In this document: positions 37,070-46,770 of the stretch, piece by piece
Layout of the letters: each line of letters starts with the position of its first letter
How positions within the stretch are numbered: position 1 is the first letter of the stretch
NCBI RefSeq assembly: GCF_008807415.1
Contig: NZ_CP043626.1
Coordinates: 4,998,501 to 5,062,500, forward strand
Direction of reading: 5' to 3'
DNA: 64,000 nucleotides
Source of the DNA: Pseudomonas denitrificans (nom. rej.)
Lineage (GTDB): Bacteria > Pseudomonadota > Gammaproteobacteria > Pseudomonadales > Pseudomonadaceae
Made by a program: the position numbers and the translations under genes
Notes under the pieces: generated by a model
What the model was told of the DNA's origin: nothing
Databases searched by the model: none
The model's input: only the letters and a program-made list of their open reading frames with translations

Positions 37070-38623
37070 TTGCTTCCACGCCTGTTCCTGCTGATCCTGC
37101 TGGCCCTGGGTGGCTGCGCCAGCGCGCCGCCGCCCGAGCCTTCGCACGTGCTGCCGGTGCAGGGCACCCGGCTGGACAACCAGATCAGCGAACAGGCCGC
37201 CGCCCATCCCGGGCAATCCGGCTTCCACCTGCTGGCCTCCAGCGTCGACGCCTTCCTCGCCCGCGCCGAGCTGATCCGCAAGGCCCAGCGCAGCCTCGAC
37301 GTGCAGTACTACATCGTCCACGACGGCCTCACCACCCGCGCGCTGATCCGCGAGCTGCTGCACGCGGCGGACCGCGGCGTGCGCGTGCGCATCCTGATCG
37401 ACGACACCAGCAGCGACGGCTGGGACTACGAGCTGGGCACGCTCGCCGCCCACCCGAACATCCAGGTGCGCCTGTTCAACCCGCTGCACCTGGGCCGCAG
37501 CACCGGCGTCACGCGCAACCTCGGGCGGCTGTTCAACCTCTCCGAACAGCACCGGCGGATGCACAACAAGCTGCTGCTGGCGGACAACAGCGTGGCCATC
37601 GTCGGCGGCCGCAACCTGGGCGACGAGTACTTCGACGCAAAGGCCGAGATGAACTTCAGCGACCTCGACCTGATGGGCGTCGGCCCGGTGGCGCAGTCGC
37701 TGGGGCAGAGTTTCGACCAGTACTGGAACAGCCGCATCAGCCGGCCCATCGAGGACTACCTGTGGGGTGACCCGGACCTCGACGAGCTCAACCGCATGCG
37801 CCGCAAGCTGGACCACTACCTGGCGAAGGAGCGGGTGAAGAGTTCCAGCTACATCGCCCGGCTCAACCGCAACAGCGACCGCCCGCACCTGCAGAACTGG
37901 CTGGACGAACTGGTCTGGGCGCCGGGCAAGGCAGTCTGGGACACCCCGCTGAAAGTCCTCGACCACGGCGATCCGAAGGGCGAGTACCTGCTCAGCACCC
38001 AGCTGCAGCCGCTGTTCGACGGAGTGTCGAAGGAGCTGATCCTGGTCTCGGCCTACTTCGTACCGACCAGCGCCGGTGTCGACTACTTGACCCAGCGCGC
38101 CGACAGCGGCGTCAGCGTGCGCCTGCTGACCAACTCACTGGAGGCGACTGATGTGCCGGCCGTGCACGCGGGCTATGCGCCCTATCGATTGGAGCTGCTG
38201 GAGCACGGGGTGAAGCTCTACGAGCTGCGCGCCGATCCGGACCAGCGCCTGTCCGGCGCACCTTGGATGGTGCGCGGGTCGAGCAGCGCCAGCCTGCACA
38301 GCAAGGCAGCGGTGTTCGACCAGCGGAAGGTGTTCGTCGGCTCGCTGAACTTCGACCCGCGCTCGGTGCTGTGGAACACCGAGGTCGGCATCATCGTCGA
38401 CAGCCCGGAACTGGCCGACCAGGTACGCCGCCTGGCGCTGGCGAGCATGTCGCCTAGCGTCAGCTACCAGGTGAAGGTTGCCCCCAACAGTGACCCGCCA
38501 AAGCTGGTCTGGATCGAGGAGCGCGGCGGCAAGCTGGTGGCGCTGGACCGTGAGCCGGGCAACGCCTGGCGCCGGCTCAACGCATGGATCGCCGGCGCCA
38601 TCGGGCTGGAGAAGATGCTCTAG
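37070..38623 (+). CDS. Phospholipase D-family lipoprotein, ClsC-like
   Basis: 517 residues from TTG at 37070 (GGAGA eight bases upstream). Lipobox LGGC at residues about 14-17. Two HKD motifs: HNKLLLADNSVAIVGGRN and LHSKAAVFDQRKVFVGSLNF, so it is a catalytically complete phospholipase D superfamily member. The arrangement resembles cardiolipin synthase C (YmdC), which joins phosphatidylglycerol and phosphatidylethanolamine; no ymdB-like partner lies beside it. A role in envelope lipid synthesis is inferred. Its stop shares CTAG with the convergent MFS gene. Confidence 0.85.
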   Translation: MLPRLFLLILLALGGCASAPPPEPSHVLPVQGTRLDNQISEQAAAHPGQSGFHLLASSVDAFLARAELIRKAQRSLDVQYYIVHDGLTTRALIRELLHAADRGVRVRILIDDTSSDGWDYELGTLAAHPNIQVRLFNPLHLGRSTGVTRNLGRLFNLSEQHRRMHNKLLLADNSVAIVGGRNLGDEYFDAKAEMNFSDLDLMGVGPVAQSLGQSFDQYWNSRISRPIEDYLWGDPDLDELNRMRRKLDHYLAKERVKSSSYIARLNRNSDRPHLQNWLDELVWAPGKAVWDTPLKVLDHGDPKGEYLLSTQLQPLFDGVSKELILVSAYFVPTSAGVDYLTQRADSGVSVRLLTNSLEATDVPAVHAGYAPYRLELLEHGVKLYELRADPDQRLSGAPWMVRGSSSASLHSKAAVFDQRKVFVGSLNFDPRSVLWNTEVGIIVDSPELADQVRRLALASMSPSVSYQVKVAPNSDPPKLVWIEERGGKLVALDREPGNAWRRLNAWIAGAIGLEKML

Positions 38624-39788
38624 GAGCGCTCCTGCTGCAGCTCGGCGTCAGTCGAACGCATCACCGGCGGCAACCCGCGCAGGCTCACCAGGATCACGAA
38701 GCCGACCGCCCCCAGCGCCATCACCAGCGGCAGCGCATGGCCGCTGATCCACTGGCTGGCCGCTCCGGTGGCCAGCGGCCCGATCAGGCAACCGATGCCC
38801 CAGAGCTGGGCGATGTGTGAGTTGGCGCGCACCAGCGCATCGTCGCGATAGCGCTCGCCAATAAGGATCAACGATAGGGTGAACAGCCCGCCCGCACTGG
38901 CGCCGAACAGCACCAGCACCGGCCAGATGGCGATGTGGTGGAGCAGTGGCGGCATGGCCAGGCTGCTCGCGCACAGCACGATGCCGCAGCCCTTGAACAG
39001 CGTCTGCCGCGAGATGCGATCGGCCAGCCAGCCGATGGGCAGCTGCAGCAGCGCATCGCCGACCACCACCGTGCTGACCATCGCCAGCGCTACCGCCTGG
39101 GTGAAGCCCTGCTGGATGCCGTAGACCGGCAGCAGGGTGAGGATCATCGCCTCGAAGCCGGCGAACAGCACCACCGCCCAGGCGATCGCCGGGAGCTGGC
39201 CGCAGAAGGCGAACAGCCCACGTCCGTTGGCGCTGTGCGGGTCGACCCTGGGCGCGCCGGTACGGCCGAGCAGCAGCAGGGAGCCGCCCACCAGCAGGCA
39301 GACGCTGAACCAGAAGCCGCGGTTGTCGGCGGTGCCTATGAACGTCAGCAGCACCGGGCCGGACAGCTGGCTCAGTGCATAGCCGGTGCCATACAGAGCG
39401 ACCAGGCGGCCGCGCCATTTCTCGATGGCCAGCTGGTTGATCCAGCTTTCTCCGAGGATGAACACGACAGTCAGTTGCACGCCGATCAGCAGGCGCAGGA
39501 ACAACCAGATCGGGTAGCTCTGCAACAGCGCCAGCAGGCCGACCGAGAAGGCCCCGGACAGCAGGCACAGGCGCATCAGCCGCGGCGTGCCGACCCGCGC
39601 AGCGAGGCGCCCGGCGATCATCGCGCCCAGCAGCACACCCACGGCCGGCGTGGACGCCATGACGCCGATGGCGAAGTTGCCATAGCCCCAGCCTTCCAGG
39701 CGCAACGAGACCAGCGGCATGGTCAGGCCAGGGCCAGACCGATGCTGATGACGGCAGCACACACAGCAAAATACGGTCCCCAACGCAT
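38620..39788 (-). pseudogene. MFS transporter gene with single-base frameshift after first membrane helix
   Basis: An MFS permease of about 390 codons. The expected start is ATG at 39788 (MRWGPYFAVCAAVISIGLALA), preceded by GGGAGAAAG, but the frame then hits TGA at 39723-39725. The rest (MPLVSLRLEGWGYGNFAIGVMAS onward, eleven helices, with DRISRQTLFKG loop) is in another frame starting at ATG 39720. Restoring one A would read ...ALAMTMPLVSLRLEG, the expected helix 1 sequence. Reinitiation at 39720 could make a protein lacking helix 1. Could be a real mutation or a sequencing error. Confidence 0.8.
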
Positions 39789-40102
39789 TGTCTTTCTCCC
39801 GTTCCATCCGGAGCGCACGCCAGGCGCGAGGGGTGCCCGATGCGCAATGCACAGCGGCCGGGCTTCCCTGAGGGAAACCCGGCCGCGGGTGTGGCTCTTT
39901 GTCAGAGCCGGCCCCTGACTCGGGGCCGACCTGTACCAGCCTGAATCGCTAAGTTCGCCACGGAGGGCGCGAGCTAGAGCCAGGCAAGGCGAGAACGAAT
40001 TTTGGTGCGCCACCTACGCCCGTATGAACAACGTCCGTAAATGAGCAGCCAAAATTCGTTCTCAACGCAGCATGGCCGACGCGCAGCCCCTCCGAACCGA
40101 CC
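39789..40102. other. Intergenic region with inverted repeats between pauC and MFS gene
   Basis: 314 bases. Contains a GC-rich hairpin at 39854-39886 (GCGGCCGGGCTTCCC-TGA-GGGAAACCCGGCCGC, one mismatch) and a long-range inverted repeat at 39991-40063. The first may sit in the MFS leader; neither is followed by a T-run on the relevant strand. No gene seen. Confidence 0.7.
39991..40063. repeat. Inverted repeat with 15-base perfect arms
   Basis: GAGAACGAATTTTGG (39991-40005) and CCAAAATTCGTTCTC (40049-40063) around a 43-base spacer. It lies within a longer stretch (GGGCGCGAGCTAGAGCCAGG upstream) resembling intergenic repeats I associate with Pseudomonas genomes. It lies 40-110 bases past the pauC stop. 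Confidence 0.8.
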
Positions 40103-41596
40103 TTAGAGTTTGATCCAGGTGGCTTTTAGCTCGGTGTACTTGTCGAACGCGTGCAGCGACTTGTCGCGGCCGTTGCCGGACTGCTTGAAGCCACCGAACG
40201 GCGCGGTCATGTCGCCGCCGTCGTACTGGTTCACCCACACGCTGCCGGCACGCAGTGCCTTGGCGGTCAGGTGAGCCTTGGACAGATCGCTGGTCCACAC
40301 CGCGGCGGCCAGGCCGTACGGGGTGTCGTTGGCGATGCGCACGGCTTCTTCGGCATCGGTGAACTCGATGACCGACAGCACCGGGCCGAAGATCTCTTCA
40401 CGGGCGATACGCATGGCGTTGGTCACGCCGTCGAAGATGGTCGGCTCGACATAGGTGCCGCCGGTCTCTTCCAGGGTGCGCTTGCCGCCGGCCACCAGCT
40501 TGGCGCCGTCGTCGTGGCCAGCCTGGATGTAGCTCAGCACGTTGTTCATCTGGGTGGTGTCAACCAGCGCACCGACGTTGGTTTCCGGGTCCAGCGGGTT
40601 GCCCGGCTTCCAGGCCTTGATGGCTTCGACGACCATCGGCACGAACTCGGCCTTGATCGACTTCTCCACCAGCAGGCGCGAGCCGGCGGTGCAGACTTCG
40701 CCCTGGTTGAAGGCGATGGCGCTGGCGGCAGCTTCAGCAGCGGCTTTCAGGTCCGGAGCATCGGCGAAGACGATGTTCGGGCTCTTGCCACCGGCTTCCA
40801 GCCAGACGCGCTTCATGTTGGATTCGCCGGCGTAGACCATCAGCTGCTTGGCGATCTTGGTCGAACCGGTGAACACCAGGGTATCGACGTCCATGTGCAG
40901 GGCCAGGGCCTTGCCGACGGTGTGGCCGAAGCCCGGCAGGACGTTGAATACGCCTTTCGGGATGCCGGCCTCGATGGCCAGCTGGGCGATACGGATGCCG
41001 GTCAGCGGGGACTTCTCGGAAGGCTTGAGGATCACCGAGTTACCGGTGGACAGCGCCGGGCCGAGTTTCCAGCAGGTCATCAGCAGCGGGAAGTTCCACG
41101 GCACGATGGCAGCGACAACGCCGACCGGCTCGCGGGTAACCAGGCCCAGTTCGTTGTGGGCGGTGGCGGCCACTTCGTCGTATATCTTGTCGATCGCTTC
41201 ACCGCTCCAGCGCAGGCTGTTGGCGGCGCTGGACACGTCGATGCTCAGCGAGTCGCTGATCGGCTTGCCCATGTCGAGGGTTTCCAGCAGGGCCAGTTCC
41301 TCGGCGTTCTCCAGCAGCAGCTCGGAGAAGCGGATCATGACCTTCTTGCGCTTGGCCGGGGCCAGGCGCGACCAGGAGCCGGAATCGAAGGCGGCACGGG
41401 CGACCTGCACGGCACTTTCGGCATCGGCCAGGTCGCAGCTGGCGACCTTGGCCAGGAAGCGGCCATCCACGGGGCTGATGCAATCGAAGGTGGCGCCGGA
41501 TGCGGCGTCGACATATTCACCGTTGACGAAGGCGCGGCCTTCGATCTTCAGGTCCTTGGCGCGAGCTTCCCAATCGGCGCGAGTGAGGGTACCCAT
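40103..41596 (-). CDS. pauC: Aldehyde dehydrogenase PauC (gamma-glutamyl-gamma-aminobutyraldehyde type)
   Basis: 497-residue NAD(P)+-dependent aldehyde dehydrogenase. Catalytic Glu in LEAGGKSPN, catalytic Cys in FNQGEVCTAGS, cofactor loop FTGSTKIAKQL, substrate-side NFPLLMTCWKLGPALS. It best fits the PuuC/PauC/KauB group that oxidises gamma-glutamyl-aminobutyraldehyde and 4-guanidinobutyraldehyde in polyamine and arginine catabolism. In P. aeruginosa this locus is PA5312 (pauC/kauB); a transaminase gene usually found beside it (gabT2) is absent here. Confidence 0.9.
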   Translation of the reverse strand: MGTLTRADWEARAKDLKIEGRAFVNGEYVDAASGATFDCISPVDGRFLAKVASCDLADAESAVQVARAAFDSGSWSRLAPAKRKKVMIRFSELLLENAEELALLETLDMGKPISDSLSIDVSSAANSLRWSGEAIDKIYDEVAATAHNELGLVTREPVGVVAAIVPWNFPLLMTCWKLGPALSTGNSVILKPSEKSPLTGIRIAQLAIEAGIPKGVFNVLPGFGHTVGKALALHMDVDTLVFTGSTKIAKQLMVYAGESNMKRVWLEAGGKSPNIVFADAPDLKAAAEAAASAIAFNQGEVCTAGSRLLVEKSIKAEFVPMVVEAIKAWKPGNPLDPETNVGALVDTTQMNNVLSYIQAGHDDGAKLVAGGKRTLEETGGTYVEPTIFDGVTNAMRIAREEIFGPVLSVIEFTDAEEAVRIANDTPYGLAAAVWTSDLSKAHLTAKALRAGSVWVNQYDGGDMTAPFGGFKQSGNGRDKSLHAFDKYTELKATWIKL

Positions 41597-41896
41597 GACA
41601 ACGTGTCCTCTTATTAATGTACTTATCAGGTGCAGGCGCCCGGCGGGCGCGCTGTCAAAAATTCCGCAAGGCGGAGCAAACGCATGCTGTTGGCAACCCT
41701 AAACCGGAGGCCGCCAATTTTCAATATTTTTTACACTAAGCGGCCAAATGGCCTTGTCACGTTCGTTTTATTAAACATAGACTGCCCTGATTCGTCGGCT
41801 GATGGTTTTCCGACAGCCGCTTCGGAGTAAATATCCAACAGCGCTGCGCGTGCCCGCACGCACTCTCGCCAACAACTCTAAAGAACCGAGACCGCC
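41597..41896. other. Divergent promoter region between pauC and cupin gene
   Basis: 300 bases, with an AT-rich segment at about 41690-41790 (TTTTCAATATTTTTTACAC, AAACATAGACTGC) suited to promoters in both directions and a likely operator region for PauR-type control of pauC. No gene seen. Confidence 0.5.
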
Positions 41897-42259
41897 ATGA
41901 ACGTCGAGCAGATCGTCGATTTCGCCCAGGCCACCACCGCCCCCGAGCACTACCGCCCCGCTCCGGACCGCATCATCAAGGGCGACCCGGCGCAGAACGT
42001 GCGCAACCACTACGCCAGCGAGTGCGGCCAGTTCAACGTGGGCATCTGGGAAGGCGAGCCGGGCCACTGGAATGTCAGCTACACCGAGCACGAGTACTGC
42101 GAGATTCTCCAGGGCGTGTCGGTGATCCGTGACGCCAACGGCGGCGCCAAGACCGTGCGCGTCGGCGACCGCTTCGTCATCCCGGCCGGTTTCAGCGGCA
42201 CCTGGGAAGTGCTGGAGCCCTGCCGCAAGGTCTACGTGATCTTCGAACAGAAAGCCTGA
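41897..42259 (+). CDS. Cupin-domain protein (DUF861 type)
   Basis: 120-residue single-cupin protein. The cupin motifs are GEPGHWNVSYTEHEYCEILQGVSVI and RVGDRFVIPAGFSGTWEVLEP, the DUF861 subgroup related to ureidoglycine aminohydrolase C-terminal half. Metal-ligand positions appear partly kept (His/Glu in YTEHEYCEIL). Divergent from pauC and followed by a strong terminator, so monocistronic; a role in amine metabolism is a guess from position. Confidence 0.88.
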   Translation: MNVEQIVDFAQATTAPEHYRPAPDRIIKGDPAQNVRNHYASECGQFNVGIWEGEPGHWNVSYTEHEYCEILQGVSVIRDANGGAKTVRVGDRFVIPAGFSGTWEVLEPCRKVYVIFEQKA

Positions 42260-42270
42260 TCGCCCGAACA

Positions 42271-42304
42271 CGAAAAAGCCCGCCGATCGGCGGGCCTTTT
42301 TTCG
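42271..42304 (+). terminator. Intrinsic terminator of the cupin gene
   Basis: AAAAAGCCCGCCG-AT-CGGCGGGCCTTTTTT stem with T-run, 12 bases after the stop. Confidence 0.9.
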
Positions 42305-42333
42305 TCCGCGATCCTCGCAAGGAAATCGCGGGC

Positions 42334-42367
42334 AAGAAAAAACCCGCCACGAGGGGCGGGTTTCTTC
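42334..42367 (-). terminator. Intrinsic terminator of rpmB-rpmG
   Basis: Minus-strand AAACCCGCCCC-TCG-TGGCGGGTTTTTTC, 18 bases after the rpmG stop; near-symmetrical so probably bidirectional. Confidence 0.88.
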
Positions 42368-42384
42368 ACAAGGGCGAAGATCAA

Positions 42385-42540
42385 TTACTTGATCTTGGCT
42401 TCCTTGTAGATCACGTGCTTGCGAACAACCGGATCGTACTTCTTGATCTCGATTTTCTCAGGCTTGGTACGCTTGTTCTTGTCGGTGGTGTAGAAGTGGC
42501 CGGTACCGGCGCTGGACACCAAACGGATCAGTTCGCGCAT
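42385..42540 (-). CDS. rpmG: 50S ribosomal protein L33
   Basis: 51-residue ribosomal protein L33 ([19 protein letters not shown] start, ending [11 protein letters not shown]). The single zinc-binding cysteine pairs of the C+ form are absent, so this is the zinc-independent type. It follows rpmB after 12 bases, the conserved rpmBG operon. Confidence 0.96.
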   Translation of the reverse strand: MRELIRLVSSAGTGHFYTTDKNKRTKPEKIEIKKYDPVVRKHVIYKEAKIK

Positions 42541-42552
42541 GACTGCAGCTCC

Positions 42553-42789
42553 TTAGAATTTTTCGCCGCGGGCGCGCAGGTCGTTCAGAACGGCCTCGAT
42601 GCCACGCTTGTCGATGATACGCATGCCTTTGGCGGAAACGCGCAGACGCACGAAGCGCTTCTCGGATTCAACCCAGAAACGGTGGTGCTGCAGGTTCGGC
42701 AGGAAACGGCGGCGGGTTTTGTTGTGTGCGTGGGAAATGTTGTTCCCGGTAACCGGACCCTTACCGGTCACTTGGCAAACTCTCGACAT
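42553..42789 (-). CDS. rpmB: 50S ribosomal protein L28
   Basis: 78-residue ribosomal protein L28 ([20 protein letters not shown] and the [13 protein letters not shown] core). First gene of rpmBG; the leader region upstream (42790-42900) presumably contains the promoter. Confidence 0.97.
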   Translation of the reverse strand: MSRVCQVTGKGPVTGNNISHAHNKTRRRFLPNLQHHRFWVESEKRFVRLRVSAKGMRIIDKRGIEAVLNDLRARGEKF

Positions 42790-43155
42790 GGCTCAGCCCT
42801 CTGTAAACCACATGCCAAACCCGGCATGGGTTGGCTGCTTAACTCAATAGGATTCTCAGTTTCACCGGGGTCTTAACTGCCGCTTCGCCGCGATCGAGTC
42901 GCAGGATCAGAGCAGGGCCCCAGAAAAGAGCGCAGCTTTATATCAGAAAGACACTTCCAGCTGCAAGGGAAAGCATGACTCGAAAAAGCCGATGCCAGCC
43001 CCCGCGGGCCGCGGCACCGGCGCCGTTCGTCGCCTGTCATCGTTGTGACGGGCGGCGGCTTGGTCTAGGGTAGCTCCTTCGAGGCTGCCAACAGCCTTGC
43101 ATGACCCCGCCCAGCCTCGCGGATGGGCATCTTGCCAGCTCACACGGAGTTCGTC
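42790..43155. other. Divergent region between rpmB and the binding-protein gene
   Basis: 366 bases. The first 160 probably hold the rpmB promoter and leader (AT-rich near 42845-42855 and 42935-42950). No coding sequence or strong repeat was recognised. Confidence 0.5.
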
Positions 43156-44727
43156 ATGCGTCTTGCCCTTCTTGCCCTCCTTCTTTCCCCTGCCCTCGCC
43201 AGCGCCGCCTCGCTGAGCGTGTGCACCGAAGCCAGCCCCGAAGGCTTCGACGTGGTCCAGTACAACTCGCTGACCACCACCAACGCCTCGGCCGACGTGC
43301 TGATGAACCGCCTGGTGGACTTCGACGCCGCCCGCGGCGAAGTGGTGCCGAGCCTGGCCGAAAGCTGGAAAGTCTCCGACGATGGCCTGACCTACGACTT
43401 CCAGCTGCGCGACGGCGTGGCCTTCCACCACACCGACTACTTCAAGCCGAGCCGCGCACTGGGCGCCGACGACGTGGTGTTCAGCTTCCAGCGCATGCTC
43501 GACCCGGCCCAACCCTGGCACAAGGTCGCGCAGAGCGGCTTCCCCCACGCCCAGTCGATGCAGCTGCCAAGCCTGGTCAAGGCCGTGGAGAAGGTCGATG
43601 AGCACCACGTGCGTTTCAGCCTCAACCACCCGGACGCCACCTTCCTGGCGATGCTCAGCATGGGCTTCGCCTCCATCTACTCCGCCGAGTACGCCGACCA
43701 TCTGATGAAGGCCGGTACCCCGGAGAAGCTCAACGCCCAGCCGATCGGCACCGGTCCCTTCGTCTTCAAGCGCTTCCAGAAAGACGCCGTGGTGCGCTAT
43801 TTCGCCAACGCCGAGTACTTCGGCGGCAAGCCAGCTGTGGATAACCTGGTGTTCGCCATCACCCCGGACGCCAGCGTGCGCCTGCAGAAGCTCAAGCGCG
43901 GCGAATGCCAGATCGCCCTGTCGCCCAAGCCGCTGGACGTCGAGGCGGCGCAGAAGAGCGCCGAACTCAAGGTCGAACAGACCCCGGCCTTCATGACCGC
44001 CTTCGTCGGCATCAACAGCCAGCACCCGCCGCTGGACAATCCCAAGGTGCGCCAGGCGATCAACCTCGCTTTCGACAAGGGCAGCTACCTGAAGAGCGTG
44101 TTCGCCGGCAGCGCCACCGCCGCCGACGGCGTCTACCCGCCCAACACCTGGAGCTATGCCAAGGACATCCCCGGCTACCCGCGCGACCTGGACAAGGCCC
44201 GCGCGCTGCTGGCCGAGGCCGGGCACAAGGACGGCTTCAAGACCACCATCTGGACCCGCCCTTCCGGCAGCCTGCTCAATCCCAACCCCAGCGTCGGCGC
44301 ACAGCTGCTGCAGGCGGACCTGGCGCAGATCGGCATCCAGGCCGAAATCCGCGTGATCGAATGGGGCGAGCTGATCCGCCGCGCCAAGGCCGGCGAGCAT
44401 GACCTGCTGTTCATGGGCTGGGCCGGCGACAACGGCGACCCGGACAACTTCCTCACCCCGCAATTCTCCTGCGCCAGCGTGAAATCCGGGCTGAATTTCG
44501 CGCGCTACTGCGACGAGAAGCTCGACGGCCTGATCAGCCAGGGCAAGGCGGTGGCCGACCAGGCCAAGCGCAGCGAGCTGTATCACCAGGCGCAGCAGAT
44601 CATCCACGACCAGGCGCTGTGGCTGCCGCTGGCGCACCCGACCGCCTCGGCGCTGACCCGCCAGAACGTGAAGGGCTACGTAGTGAACCCCTTCGGTCGC
44701 CAGGACTATTCGAAGGTGCAGCTGTAG
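43156..44727 (+). CDS. ABC transporter peptide-binding protein (SBP family 5, DppA-like), orphan
   Basis: 523-residue periplasmic binding protein. ATG at 43156 preceded by CACGGAG; signal peptide LALLALLLSPALASA|A. SBP_bac_5 signature region around GVAFHHTDYFKPSRALGADDVVFSFQRML; the C-terminal part has LLFMGWAGDNGDPDNFL, typical of dipeptide-binding DppA. No permease or ATPase gene is adjacent, so it probably delivers substrate to a Dpp transporter encoded elsewhere. In P. aeruginosa the gene at this place (PA5317) is one of several DppA paralogues. Confidence 0.9.
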   Translation: MRLALLALLLSPALASAASLSVCTEASPEGFDVVQYNSLTTTNASADVLMNRLVDFDAARGEVVPSLAESWKVSDDGLTYDFQLRDGVAFHHTDYFKPSRALGADDVVFSFQRMLDPAQPWHKVAQSGFPHAQSMQLPSLVKAVEKVDEHHVRFSLNHPDATFLAMLSMGFASIYSAEYADHLMKAGTPEKLNAQPIGTGPFVFKRFQKDAVVRYFANAEYFGGKPAVDNLVFAITPDASVRLQKLKRGECQIALSPKPLDVEAAQKSAELKVEQTPAFMTAFVGINSQHPPLDNPKVRQAINLAFDKGSYLKSVFAGSATAADGVYPPNTWSYAKDIPGYPRDLDKARALLAEAGHKDGFKTTIWTRPSGSLLNPNPSVGAQLLQADLAQIGIQAEIRVIEWGELIRRAKAGEHDLLFMGWAGDNGDPDNFLTPQFSCASVKSGLNFARYCDEKLDGLISQGKAVADQAKRSELYHQAQQIIHDQALWLPLAHPTASALTRQNVKGYVVNPFGRQDYSKVQL

Positions 44728-44737
44728 CGCGCCGGAG

Positions 44738-45412
44738 CTAGAGCATCCCCAGCTCGGCCATGGATTGCGGCTCGCCGTCACCGACGATGAAGTGATCGAG
44801 CACCCGCACATCGATCAGCGCCAGCGCCTGGACGATGCGACGGGTCAGCAGGTCGTCGGACTGGCTCGGTTCGGCGATCCCGGAGGGGTGGTTGTGCGCC
44901 AGGATCAGCGCGGCAGCATTGTGCGCCAGGGCGCGCTTGACGATCTGCCGGGGGTAGACGCTGGCGCTGTCGATGGAGCCGTGGAACAGCACTTCGAATT
45001 CCAGCATGCGGTGGCGGTTGTCCATGAACAGGCAGGCGAAGACCTCGTGGGGTTCGTGGCGCAGGCGTGCCTTGAGGAAGTCGCGCACCGCCTGCGGGCT
45101 TTCCAGGGCGGGCCCGCGGTCCATGTCCTCGGCCAGGTGCCGGCGGCTCATCTCCAGCACCGCCTGGAGCTGGGTGAACTTGGCCGGCCCCAGCCCGCGA
45201 TGGCTGCAGAACGCCTCGAGATCGGCCTCCAGCAGCGCGCGCAGGCTGCCGAACTCGACCAGCAGCCGGCGCGCGAGGTCCACGGCACTGCAACCGGTGA
45301 CACCGGTGCGCAGGAAGATGGCCAGCAATTCGGCATCGCTCAGGCTCGCCGCCCCCTGTTCGAGCAAGCGTTCACGGGGCCGCTCCGACACCGGCCAATC
45401 GAGAATTCTCAC
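44738..45412 (-). CDS. radC: RadC family JAB-domain protein
   Basis: 224 residues: N-terminal helix-hairpin-helix part ([24 protein letters not shown]) and C-terminal JAB/MPN metalloprotease-like domain with [14 protein letters not shown], the conserved zinc motif (HxHPSGxxxPSxxD). The name comes from a radiation-sensitive mutant later reassigned to recG; the real function is uncertain. It is divergent from coaBC. Confidence 0.93.
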   Translation of the reverse strand: MRILDWPVSERPRERLLEQGAASLSDAELLAIFLRTGVTGCSAVDLARRLLVEFGSLRALLEADLEAFCSHRGLGPAKFTQLQAVLEMSRRHLAEDMDRGPALESPQAVRDFLKARLRHEPHEVFACLFMDNRHRMLEFEVLFHGSIDSASVYPRQIVKRALAHNAAALILAHNHPSGIAEPSQSDDLLTRRIVQALALIDVRVLDHFIVGDGEPQSMAELGML

Positions 45413-45554
45413 GCAACCTCCCAGGTCTGGTCCGCCCGCTGTTCCGGCGCAGGCGCTGTGCTATCTTAGCCCCCTCGCTGCGCGCGGCCGGAGGCCTGGG
45501 GAGGCGTCATCGGCTTCAGCGCGCGTCATCCATTTCCGTATTTAAGGCTGGCCT

Positions 45555-46763
45555 ATGCAGCGGCTCTATCGTAAACGCATCGTTCTGGGCGTCGGTGGCG
45601 GTATCGCCGCCTACAAGAGCGCCGAACTGGTCCGCCGGTTGCGCGACCAGGGCGCCGAGGTGCGTGTCGTGATGACCCAGGGCGGCCGCGAGTTCATCAC
45701 CCCGCTCACCCTCCAGGCCCTGTCCGGGCACCCGGTGCACCTGGACCTGCTCGACCCCGCCGCCGAAGCAGCCATGGGGCATATCGAGCTGGCCCGCTGG
45801 GCCGATCTGGTGCTGATCGCCCCCGCCACCGCCGACCTCATGGCGCGTCTGGCCCAGGGCGTGGCCAACGACCTGCTGACCACCCTGGTGCTCGCCACCG
45901 ACGCGCAGGTCGCACTGGCGCCGGCGATGAACCAGGCCATGTGGCGCGACCCGGCCACCCAGGTGAATGCCGAGCTGCTGCGCTCGCGCGGCCTGCACTT
46001 CTTCGGCCCCGCCGCCGGCAGCCAGGCCTGCGGCGACGTCGGTCCGGGACGCATGCTCGAGGCCGAAGAGCTGGCGCAACTGGCCGCCGACTGCTTCGAG
46101 TTCAAGGCCCTGACCGGCCAGCACATCCTGATCACCGCAGGGCCGACCCAGGAAAACATCGACCCGGTGCGTTACATCACCAACCACAGCTCCGGGAAGA
46201 TGGGCTTCGCCCTGGCCGAAGCGGCCGCCGAAGCCGGCGCCCGCGTGACCCTGGTGACCGGCCCGGTGCACCTGCCGACCCCGGACCGCGTGAGCCGCGT
46301 CGACGTGGTCAGCGCCCGCGACATGCTCGCCGCCTGCGAAGCCGCGATGCCGGCGGACATCCTGATCGCCTCCGCCGCCGTGGCCGACTACCGCCCGGAA
46401 CTGGTCGCCACGCAGAAACTCAAGAAAGACCCCACCACCGGTGACGGCCTGCTCTTGCAGCTGGTGCGCAATCCCGACATTCTCGCCACCCTCTCGCTGC
46501 GCGAGGACCGGCCCTTCAGCGTCGGTTTCGCCGCGGAGACCGAGAACCTGCTCGAGTACGCCTCGCGCAAGCTCAAGGACAAGAATCTCGACCTGATCGT
46601 CGCCAATGACGTCGCCAATCCGTCCATCGGCTTCAATAGTGAAGAGAACGCCATCACGGTCATCGACCGCGAATTGCACAAGACTGCGTTCGCCCAGACC
46701 AGCAAGGGCAAGATCGCCCGCCAGCTGATCGCCTTCATCGCCGAACGCATCAATCAACACTGA
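45555..46763 (+). CDS. coaBC: Bifunctional phosphopantothenoylcysteine decarboxylase/synthetase
   Basis: 402 residues; two steps of coenzyme A synthesis. N-terminal CoaC (about 1-190): flavin site [18 protein letters not shown], active-site APAMNQAMW and a substrate-binding cysteine region [14 protein letters not shown]-terminal CoaB (about 190-402): [25 protein letters not shown] and the NDV-lysine segment [10 protein letters not shown]. Followed seven bases later by dut, the common coaBC-dut pair. Confidence 0.96.
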   Translation: MQRLYRKRIVLGVGGGIAAYKSAELVRRLRDQGAEVRVVMTQGGREFITPLTLQALSGHPVHLDLLDPAAEAAMGHIELARWADLVLIAPATADLMARLAQGVANDLLTTLVLATDAQVALAPAMNQAMWRDPATQVNAELLRSRGLHFFGPAAGSQACGDVGPGRMLEAEELAQLAADCFEFKALTGQHILITAGPTQENIDPVRYITNHSSGKMGFALAEAAAEAGARVTLVTGPVHLPTPDRVSRVDVVSARDMLAACEAAMPADILIASAAVADYRPELVATQKLKKDPTTGDGLLLQLVRNPDILATLSLREDRPFSVGFAAETENLLEYASRKLKDKNLDLIVANDVANPSIGFNSEENAITVIDRELHKTAFAQTSKGKIARQLIAFIAERINQH

Positions 46764-46770
46764 GAACTCA

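Noticed and set aside
39854..39886. Intrinsic terminator for pauC or the MFS gene
   Set aside because: Stem is strong but no T-run follows on either strand, so recorded as a hairpin only.
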